The translations under genes and the position numbers were made by a program. This document shows positions 5,839-10,828 of a stretch of 10,828 bases of DNA, piece by piece. The notes below the pieces were generated by a model, which saw nothing but the letters and a program-made list of their open reading frames with translations, was not told where the DNA came from and searched no databases. Positions within the stretch are counted from its first letter, which is position 1. Each line of letters starts with the position of its first letter. Source of the stretch: an uncultured Ruminococcus sp. (lineage in GTDB: Bacteria; Bacillota; Clostridia; Oscillospirales; Ruminococcaceae); NCBI GenBank assembly GCA_900540005.1, contig UQEM01000080.1:1-10828 (forward strand), read 5' to 3'.

Positions 5839-7529
5839 AAAACAACACGCTGAAATGGCTTTCCTATGTAGTAGGAAAGCATAAAATAAGCATATTCCTG
5901 CTGTCACTGATACAAGCTGTGCTTGGCGTCAGCGGAGTAATGTATGCTCTGCTATTGAAAAGAGGAATCGACAGCGCCGCCGAAAAAGACAGGTCAGGTT
6001 TTATGCTCGCACTTGTCATGGTGATTCTGCTTGTGGTTTTTCAGATCTTGCTGAGAGCAGTCGTGCGCTGGCTCGAAGAACTGTCGCGTTCAACGATAGA
6101 AAATACTCTCAAATCAAGGCTTTTTGAGACCTTACTGAAAAAAGACTACGCTTCGGTCACCAATGTGCACTCGGGCGAATGGATCAACCGTCTTACTTCC
6201 GATACAAAGGTGACGGCTGACGGCGCGGTGGAGATACTCCCGGGAATTATCGGAATGACTGTGAAAATTGTCGGCGCACTTGCCATGCTGATGATAATAG
6301 AGCCACGGTTTCTTTATGTGCTGATCCCATGCGGTGCGGCGCTGATACTTCTTACATACACGTTCAGGAAAGTGCTGAAAAGGCTGCACAAGTCGATTCA
6401 GGAAAGCGACGGCAAACTGCGCATTTTCCTACAGGAGCACCTTAGCAGTCTCATTATCGTAAAAAGCTTTTCGGCTGAACAGCGTACCGCAGAGCAGGGA
6501 AAGCAGAAAATGTCCGCGCATAAAAGTGCAAGAATGAGGCGGAATCGTTTCTCAAACGTCTGCAATATCGGATTTTCTGCGGTTATGAACGGTATGTACC
6601 TTGTAGGCTTTGCATACTGCGGACTGGGAATCATCGGCGGTACAGTTAGCTACGGAACTCTTACAGCAACGTTGCAGTTTATCTCTCAGATACAATCACC
6701 GTTTGCCAATATCACAGGCTATCTGCCTAAGTTTTACGCCATGACAGCGAGCGCCGAAAGACTTCGCGAGGCAGAAAAATTTGAAGATGACTGCACGGAA
6801 AAGGTCATGGACAGCAGGGAGATCAAAAACTTTTACGATACCGAATTTTACGGTATAAAGGCTGATAATATATGTTTCCGATACAGTGGCGATCAGGAGT
6901 TTATTCTGGATAATGTAAGCTTTGAGATAAAAAAAGGAGAAAATACAGCCTTTACCGGGCATTCCGGCTGCGGAAAATCGACTGTGCTGAAATTGCTTAT
7001 GTGTCTGTATCGCTGCGAGCATGGTAGCATTGTGATACAAAGTTCACATGGGACGGAAACTGAACTTACGGGCAAATGGCACAGACTGTTCGCATATGTT
7101 CCACAGGATAATCATCTGATGAACGGCACTATAAAAGAAGTCATCACATTTGCAGATACGCAGGCAGATGAGGAGCGGATTGCCGCGGCGCTCAAAGTAT
7201 CATGCGCTGATGAATTTGTGTCGGAGCTTGAAAACGGCATTGATACGATACTTGGCGAACGCGGGGCAGGACTTTCGGGAGGACAAATGCAGCGTATTGC
7301 GATCGCGAGGGCAATATACTCAGATTCTCCGATACTTCTGCTTGACGAAGCTACGAGTGCGCTTGACGAGGCAACAGAAAGAAAACTCCTGAGCAATCTC
7401 AGGAGCATGACGGATAAAACGGTTTTGATAGTGACTCACAGACCGCAGGCGCTTGAGATATGTGACAAAGTTATCAATTTCGCCGAAAACGGTGTAGAAT
7501 GGAGAAGCAATGAGCAAAGAATACTATGA
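5835..7529 (+). CDS. ABC exporter, fused permease and ATPase
   Basis: A 564-residue half-transporter expected to act as a homodimer. The N-terminal half (about 1-310) has six predicted membrane segments (first near 18-42, last pair near 245-290); the C-terminal half is the ATPase: Walker A GHSGCGKST at 375-383 (Lys381), signature LSGGQ at 480-484, Walker B LLLDEAT with Asp504-Glu505, and switch His535. There is no N-terminal C39 peptidase domain as in bacteriocin exporters, so any leader removal must be done by another protein, plausibly the peptidase encoded just upstream. It resembles the D-type exporters of lasso and related peptide clusters, but also general lipid/drug ABC exporters. The start ATG overlaps the preceding stop by 4 bases; the 3' end overlaps the next gene by 20 bases. 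All catalytic residues are intact. Confidence 0.93.
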   Translation: MKNNTLKWLSYVVGKHKISIFLLSLIQAVLGVSGVMYALLLKRGIDSAAEKDRSGFMLALVMVILLVVFQILLRAVVRWLEELSRSTIENTLKSRLFETLLKKDYASVTNVHSGEWINRLTSDTKVTADGAVEILPGIIGMTVKIVGALAMLMIIEPRFLYVLIPCGAALILLTYTFRKVLKRLHKSIQESDGKLRIFLQEHLSSLIIVKSFSAEQRTAEQGKQKMSAHKSARMRRNRFSNVCNIGFSAVMNGMYLVGFAYCGLGIIGGTVSYGTLTATLQFISQIQSPFANITGYLPKFYAMTASAERLREAEKFEDDCTEKVMDSREIKNFYDTEFYGIKADNICFRYSGDQEFILDNVSFEIKKGENTAFTGHSGCGKSTVLKLLMCLYRCEHGSIVIQSSHGTETELTGKWHRLFAYVPQDNHLMNGTIKEVITFADTQADEERIAAALKVSCADEFVSELENGIDTILGERGAGLSGGQMQRIAIARAIYSDSPILLLDEATSALDEATERKLLSNLRSMTDKTVLIVTHRPQALEICDKVINFAENGVEWRSNEQRIL

Positions 7530-8652
7530 TCTGGCATATCTGTGCAAATGTGCCGTAAACAGTACTATTCCCTCAAAAAGCAGATTAGAGAAAATGGATA
7601 TGGAGCAGGTGTACAATGCTGCAAAACATCACTCTCTGACAGGGATCGCGGCATATTCTCTTGAATCCGCAGGAGTGCAAAACGAGTTGTTCCGCACAGC
7701 AAAGGCAAAAGCTGCGAGGAAAAACATATTGCTTGATTTTGAGCGGAAAAAACTTTTTTCTTTCTGTGAGGAAAAGGGAATATGGTATATGCCGCTGAAA
7801 GGGTGCATACTAAAAGATATGTATCCTGACTTCAGTATGCGGCAGATGGCAGATAACGACATTCTTTTTGATCCCGAACACCGTGCTGAAATAAAAGAGT
7901 ATTTTAAGGCGGACGGTTATCGTGTGGTAAAATATAACCAGTCCAATCACGATATCTATGAAAAGCCTCCGATATTAAATTTTGAAATGCACACTTCTCT
8001 TTTTGGAGCTTCCCATAATCAGAAGTGGACAAAATACTATAAAGGGATAAAAGATAAGCTTATAAAGGATAGCGATAATAATTACGGATACCATTTTTCT
8101 GACGAAGATTTTTATATCTATATTGTTGCGCATGAATACAAGCACTATATAAACGGGGGAACGGGGATCCGCTCGCTGCTTGACAGATATATTTATCTGA
8201 AAGCAAAGCAGGAGACCATGAACTGGTCTTATATCTCCGATGAATGCCGAACTCTTGAAATAGCGGATTTTGAACAGCGAAGTCGTGAGCTTTCACAAAA
8301 GGTGTTCGGAAACCGCGAAACCGAATTATCCGATGAAGAAAAAACAATGTTTGAATATTATTTGAAATCAGGTACATATGGAAGCTTAGATCAGAATATA
8401 AAGCACAGAATGGACGAGTTACGCAAAGAAAAAGGCTCAGGATCAAAAATCGGAGCTAAACTTAAATATATCAGATACAGAGTTTTTCCTCCGATAGAGG
8501 TATATGAGGAGTGTTGCCCGACCTTGGGCCGCCATAAACTCCTGCTTCCGGCCGCATGGGCATACCGTTTTGTGCGTGGAATGATTACCAAAAGGAAAAA
8601 GGTACATAATGAACTTAGATCCATGTTTTCACCCGAAGATAAAAAGCGATAG
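7510..8652 (+). CDS. NTP_transf_5-type nucleotidyltransferase-like protein
   Basis: A 380-residue protein with the core of the uncharacterised nucleotidyltransferase family PF14907: helical N-terminus with AKHHSLTGIAAYSL, then MPLKGCILKDMYPD (LKG at 96-98, YP at 105-106), and MRQMADNDILF with Asp115 and Asp117 as the likely metal-binding DxD pair, then FEMHTSLF (Glu159, His161). The C-terminal third is rich in charged residues and resembles the usual tail of this family. Members recur in firmicute peptide gene clusters, including the paeninodin lasso locus, where their role is unproven; nucleotide transfer to a peptide or phosphopeptide is a possibility. The start has GGAG (7501-7504) at 5 bases and lies inside the ABC gene (20-base overlap). 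It is the last cassette gene; no terminator is evident before the next promoter. Confidence 0.85.
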   Translation: MSKEYYDLAYLCKCAVNSTIPSKSRLEKMDMEQVYNAAKHHSLTGIAAYSLESAGVQNELFRTAKAKAARKNILLDFERKKLFSFCEEKGIWYMPLKGCILKDMYPDFSMRQMADNDILFDPEHRAEIKEYFKADGYRVVKYNQSNHDIYEKPPILNFEMHTSLFGASHNQKWTKYYKGIKDKLIKDSDNNYGYHFSDEDFYIYIVAHEYKHYINGGTGIRSLLDRYIYLKAKQETMNWSYISDECRTLEIADFEQRSRELSQKVFGNRETELSDEEKTMFEYYLKSGTYGSLDQNIKHRMDELRKEKGSGSKIGAKLKYIRYRVFPPIEVYEECCPTLGRHKLLLPAAWAYRFVRGMITKRKKVHNELRSMFSPEDKKR

Positions 8653-8672
8653 TTTAATGCAGGTCTGAAAGC

Positions 8673-8701
8673 TTGCAAACCTTACGCAAATGTGTTATAA
8701 T
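8673..8701 (+). promoter_or_regulatory. promoter of the EamA permease gene
   Basis: A -35 TTGCAA (8673-8678), 17-base spacer and consensus -10 TATAAT (8696-8701) preceded by TGT, an extended -10. The start is expected near 8708, 20 bases after the end of the cassette to the -35, so the permease can be expressed independently of the upstream operon. Confidence 0.78.
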
Positions 8702-8717
8702 TATGACAGTAAGACTT

Positions 8718-8758
8718 AGGATCTGTCTTTACAAACAGATATGTGCCGGACAGATCCT
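8718..8758 (+). promoter_or_regulatory. leader with two mutually exclusive hairpins
   Basis: A perfect 10-bp inverted repeat, AGGATCTGTC (8718-8727) and GACAGATCCT (8749-8758), encloses a 21-base loop. Within it ATCTGT (8721-8726) can instead pair with ACAGAT (8735-8740). The element begins about 10 bases after the predicted transcription start and ends 2 bases before the AAGAAGGA ribosome site (8761-8768). It could be a switchable leader or, as DNA, a repressor operator. Confidence 0.6.
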
Positions 8759-8773
8759 GAAAGAAGGATTTTT

Positions 8774-9649
8774 TTGGAAAATAAAAATAAAAACGACTAT
8801 AAGCTCGGAATACTGTTCATAATCATATCCGCGTTTTGCTTTGCGTTGATGAACCTGTTCATTCGCCTTGCAGGTGATGTTCCCACCATGCAGAAGTGCT
8901 TTTTCCGTAATTTTTTCGCGCTTATAGTTGCGGTTGTGTCTCTTATAAGGACGAAAACTCCGTTCAAAATAGGCAAGGGAAACTTAAAATATCTGACTAT
9001 CCGCTCGGTTTCAGGCGGATTAGGCATGATGTGCAACTTCTATGCCGTTGACCACCTTGCTATCTCTGACGCATCTATTCTAAACAAACTGTCACCGTTT
9101 TTTGCGATAATTTTCTCATACTTTGTTTTGAAGGAGACGGCTGACCTGATAGAATGGCTGTCGGTTGCAGTAGCGTTTATCGGAGCTTTATTCGTGGTAA
9201 AGCCTACATTCGGCATGGAAGTCATTCCTGCGGCTTTGGGTGTTATAGGCGGACTCGGAGCAGGTCTGGCTTATGCTTATGTGCGAAAGCTCGGAATGCG
9301 TAACGAGAACAGCATGATAATCGTTGCCTATTTCTCGGGATTCACCACATTTTTGCTTTTGCCGTACCTTATTTTTAATTATCAGCCGATGAGCGGCAGA
9401 CAGTGGTTGTTTCTCATTCTGACAGGAATAGCAGCCGCCGGCGGACAGATCTTCATAACAAAGGCTTATGCCAAAGCGCCTGCAAAGGAGATATCGGTTT
9501 ACGATTTTTCAATTGTAATTTTTGCAGCTATTTTCGGCTTTATGTTTCTTGGACAGACACCCGATGCGCTCAGCATTGTGGGATATGTCATAATAATCGG
9601 CATTGCAGTAGTAAAGTGGCGGTACATGATAGTAAAAAGTCAAAAATAA
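8774..9649 (+). CDS. EamA/DMT-superfamily permease
   Basis: A 291-residue integral membrane protein with about ten membrane segments arranged as two EamA repeats. The first repeat begins KLGILFIIISAFCFALMN and includes a conserved arginine in CFFRNFFAL; the second begins near VIPAALGVIGGLGAGLAYA. Family members are transporters, often exporters of amino acids, metabolites or drugs, in the cytoplasmic membrane; the substrate cannot be read from sequence. TTG 8774 is preferred as start because AAGAAGGA (8761-8768) lies 5 bases before it. The in-frame ATG 8741 would add 11 residues, has no ribosome site and falls inside the leader hairpin. It has its own promoter, so it is probably not part of the peptide cassette. 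Confidence 0.9.
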   Translation: MENKNKNDYKLGILFIIISAFCFALMNLFIRLAGDVPTMQKCFFRNFFALIVAVVSLIRTKTPFKIGKGNLKYLTIRSVSGGLGMMCNFYAVDHLAISDASILNKLSPFFAIIFSYFVLKETADLIEWLSVAVAFIGALFVVKPTFGMEVIPAALGVIGGLGAGLAYAYVRKLGMRNENSMIIVAYFSGFTTFLLLPYLIFNYQPMSGRQWLFLILTGIAAAGGQIFITKAYAKAPAKEISVYDFSIVIFAAIFGFMFLGQTPDALSIVGYVIIIGIAVVKWRYMIVKSQK

Positions 9650-9694
9650 TCCCGATCCTGACACGAATTATAACTTGACAAAGCCCGAGAAGCC

Positions 9695-9722
9695 TTGCAC
9701 AAGTCCGGTAAAAATGAATAAT
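9695..9722 (+). promoter_or_regulatory. possible weak promoter upstream of the small ORF
   Basis: TTGCAC (9695-9700), a 16-base spacer and AATAAT (9717-9722). The start would fall near 9729, right before the inverted repeat. The match is modest and would matter only if the small ORF at 9778 is real. Confidence 0.35.
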
Positions 9723-9732
9723 AGAAAAAACG

Positions 9733-9772
9733 TCCCTCCTATGGTATAGTGAAATAAAAGCCATAGGAGGGA
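9733..9772. repeat. 12-bp perfect inverted repeat containing a strong ribosome site
   Basis: TCCCTCCTATGG (9733-9744) and CCATAGGAGGGA (9761-9772) form a 12-bp perfect stem with a 16-base loop. On the plus strand the right arm carries AGGAGG (9765-9770), 7 bases before ATG 9778, so the stem would hide that ribosome site. Read on the minus strand the stem is followed after two bases by six T, which resembles an intrinsic terminator for the opposing acetyltransferase gene, although the loop is long. Confidence 0.85.
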
Positions 9773-9777
9773 ATTTT

Positions 9778-9882
9778 ATGTTGTTTTGCCATATTATAAG
9801 CGAATTGGAACGCTTAAGAGGGAAAATGGCTAATTATAAAGGAATGATTTTACTCAGCCTTTTTGAGAGGAATATTCGATAA
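9778..9882 (+). CDS. possible 34-residue small protein
   Basis: A short ORF beginning MLFCHIISELERLRGKM and ending in a hydrophobic LLSLF and a basic tail. I do not recognise it. The support is the AGGAGG site at 7 bases spacing and a possible upstream promoter; against it are the very short length and the fact that the ribosome site lies inside a stable stem. It ends 14 bases before the convergent acetyltransferase stop. Alternatives are a leader peptide, a toxin-like peptide, or a remnant of a larger gene or mobile element. Confidence 0.3.
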   Translation: MLFCHIISELERLRGKMANYKGMILLSLFERNIR

Positions 9883-9896
9883 ACTGGAATTTGTCG

Positions 9897-10457
9897 TTAT
9901 CTTTCAGAATTAAGATATTCCTCTCCTAATATTGCATACTGATATTTATCGCACCATTCGTGATTCAAAGCACTGTTTCCTCTGTAATACTTTACATAAT
10001 GAGCCTCACGTCTCATTCCGATTTTTTCCATTATCCTATATGAACCTATATTTAAGGTATTGCAATCGGCAATGATTCTTCTGATTCCTAATGTTTTAAA
10101 TCCAAGTTTCAGAAGAGTATTTCCTATTTCAGTTCCGTAACCTTTACACCAGTAATCACGATGCAATTCCCAAGCCAGTTCTGCTGGGTCTTTATCTGTA
10201 AAAGCCAATTCACAAGAACCAATCAATTGACCTGTTTCTTTTATAACAACAGCGTATCTGAAGTTTATACAAGGTGTTTGTTCTGCACACTGTATTCCCC
10301 AATCAATATATCTCTGAACTTCTTCTGTGTTCTTTGGTTCACTTGAACGATATTTCATATTTTCCAGATTGCTTAACATATCATAAAAAACAGAATAATC
10401 TTCTATCTTATATTTTCTAAACAATAATCTCTCTGATTCAAGTTCTATAAAATTCAT
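9897..10457 (-). CDS. GNAT acetyltransferase, RimJ/RimL type
   Basis: A 186-residue GNAT enzyme that would transfer an acetyl group from acetyl-CoA to an amine. The N-terminus has ESERLLFRKYKIEDY, typical of the RimJ/RimL branch (Acetyltransf_3); the acetyl-CoA loop is CKGYGT at 104-109 following ELHRDYW; the end of the domain has the NIGSYRIMEKIGM helix. The substrate could be a ribosomal protein N-terminus, an antibiotic or another small amine and is not predictable. ATG 10457 is chosen because GGTGG (10465-10469) lies 7 bases upstream; GTG 10463 is a two-codon-longer alternative. The gene is clearly more AT-rich, with more A/T-ending codons, than its neighbours, suggesting recent acquisition. 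It is a single-gene unit with its own promoter. Confidence 0.9.
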   Translation of the reverse strand: MNFIELESERLLFRKYKIEDYSVFYDMLSNLENMKYRSSEPKNTEEVQRYIDWGIQCAEQTPCINFRYAVVIKETGQLIGSCELAFTDKDPAELAWELHRDYWCKGYGTEIGNTLLKLGFKTLGIRRIIADCNTLNIGSYRIMEKIGMRREAHYVKYYRGNSALNHEWCDKYQYAILGEEYLNSER

Positions 10458-10517
10458 AATCACACCACCAAATTTCGATTTATCTGGCAGTATTGTACCA
10501 CCAGTATTTGCATTTAC

Positions 10518-10546
10518 ATTATACCATACCGTCCAAGATTTTTCAA
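10518..10546 (-). promoter_or_regulatory. promoter of the GNAT acetyltransferase gene
   Basis: On the minus strand: -35 TTGAAA (10541-10546), 17-base spacer and consensus -10 TATAAT (10518-10523) preceded by TGG, an extended -10. The start falls near 10511, giving a leader of about 55 bases. Confidence 0.78.
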
Positions 10547-10588
10547 CTTTTCTTATGCCGATTTTTCCTTACTTCCATAATATAAACC

Positions 10589-10628
10589 CCTTAGAGTTCG
10601 CACGTTTTTTCGCGTGTCTGCTCTAAGG
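10589..10628. terminator. long imperfect hairpin, possible terminator of the GH43-like gene
   Basis: CCTTAGAG (10589-10596) pairs with CTCTAAGG (10621-10628), and inside them CACG (10601-10604) pairs with CGTG (10613-10616), separated by a small internal loop. It lies about 70 bases after the minus-strand glycosidase stop and upstream of the acetyltransferase promoter, the place for a terminator, but there is no T-run after it in that direction. The role is uncertain. Confidence 0.4.
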
Positions 10629-10696
10629 AGATCATATCAAAGTAACGGCTATTTTTAAGTTCAGGAAATTAGAACTCATAAACCGCGTTCAGGTTC

Positions 10697-10828
10697 TCAT
10701 TTATATTCGACCTTAAAATCGCTGAATTTGGCGGTGTTATTTCTCTGAGCGTAAAGACCTATAATAACTCCCGTGAAACCGGAAGCTACCTCGGATGAAA
10801 GGTACTTGGTCTGACCAATGCCAAGGTC
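10697..10828 (-). CDS. C-terminus of a GH43-like glycosidase (partial)
   Basis: Forty-three codons and a TGA stop (10697-10699) run in from the right edge. The peptide begins DLGIGQTKYLSSEVASGFTG and continues VIIGLYAQ, then FSDFKVEY before the stop. The pattern of LS.E.A.GFTG followed by GLYA and a final F.DF.Y strand is that of the concanavalin-like C-terminal domain of GH43 beta-xylosidases and alpha-L-arabinofuranosidases. The catalytic domain lies outside the window, so activity cannot be checked. It suggests a plant-fibre-degrading organism. Confidence 0.75.
   Translation of the reverse strand, partial: DLGIGQTKYLSSEVASGFTGVIIGLYAQRNNTAKFSDFKVEYK

Noticed and set aside
4418..8652. A complete lasso-peptide cluster
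   Set aside because: No asparagine-synthetase-like cyclase, transglutaminase-like B2 protein or precursor is present; only the accessory genes match.
8741..8773. ATG 8741 as start of the EamA permease
   Set aside because: No ribosome site precedes it and it lies within the leader inverted repeat; TTG 8774 has AAGAAGGA at the right distance.
9733..9772. Inverted repeat as the terminal repeat of an insertion sequence
   Set aside because: The two arms are only 16 bases apart with no transposase between them, and I see no second copy in the window.
10464..10510. Possible T-box or riboswitch in the acetyltransferase leader
   Set aside because: The leader is only about 55 bases, shows a loose repeat of AATACTG but lacks a specifier stem, antiterminator or other recognisable structure.

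Overview
The window looks like chromosomal DNA of a low-to-mid GC Clostridia bacterium, probably an Oscillospiraceae/Ruminococcus-type gut fibre degrader. This is inferred from AGGAGG-type ribosome sites, sigma-A promoters with TGn-extended -10 boxes, a Gram-positive BirA box on bioY, and the C-terminus of a GH43-like xylan-active enzyme at the right edge. The species cannot be fixed from this sequence alone.

Layout. (1) Positions 1-900, minus strand: bioY, the biotin ECF transporter S component, behind a textbook promoter whose -35 lies inside a perfect BirA operator; overlapping its 3' end is a DUF1284 gene that appears frameshifted. (2) 926-3513, plus strand: a CtpE/Exp7-like cation P-type ATPase with its own promoter and an intrinsic terminator. 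(3) 3580-8652, plus strand: a TetR/AcrR regulator with a palindrome over its own -10 box, then five tightly packed genes: HPr-kinase-like kinase, PqqD-like protein, SipW/S26-like peptidase, ABC exporter with fused permease and ATPase, and an NTP_transf_5-type nucleotidyltransferase-like protein. (4) 8673-9649, plus: an EamA/DMT permease with its own promoter and a leader that can form two competing hairpins. (5) 9650-9896: a 12-bp perfect inverted repeat that contains the ribosome site of a possible 34-residue ORF, or acts as a terminator for the opposing gene. (6) 9897-10546, minus: an AT-rich GNAT acetyltransferase with its own promoter. (7) 10697-10828, minus: the 3' end of a GH43-like glycosidase, followed by a long imperfect hairpin.

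The most interesting part is the 4418-8652 cassette. Kinase, PqqD-type recognition element, ABC exporter and nucleotidyltransferase-like protein are the accessory set seen in phosphorylated lasso-peptide clusters of the paeninodin type. The lasso macrocyclase (asparagine-synthetase-like), the transglutaminase-like B2 protease and any precursor gene are absent, and a small SipW-like serine peptidase stands where a leader protease would be expected. I read it as a peptide modification, processing and export cassette with an unlinked or unrecognised substrate, possibly derepressed through the TetR protein. There are no rRNAs, tRNAs, CRISPR arrays or intact insertion sequences, and no gene-free stretch exceeds 300 bases.
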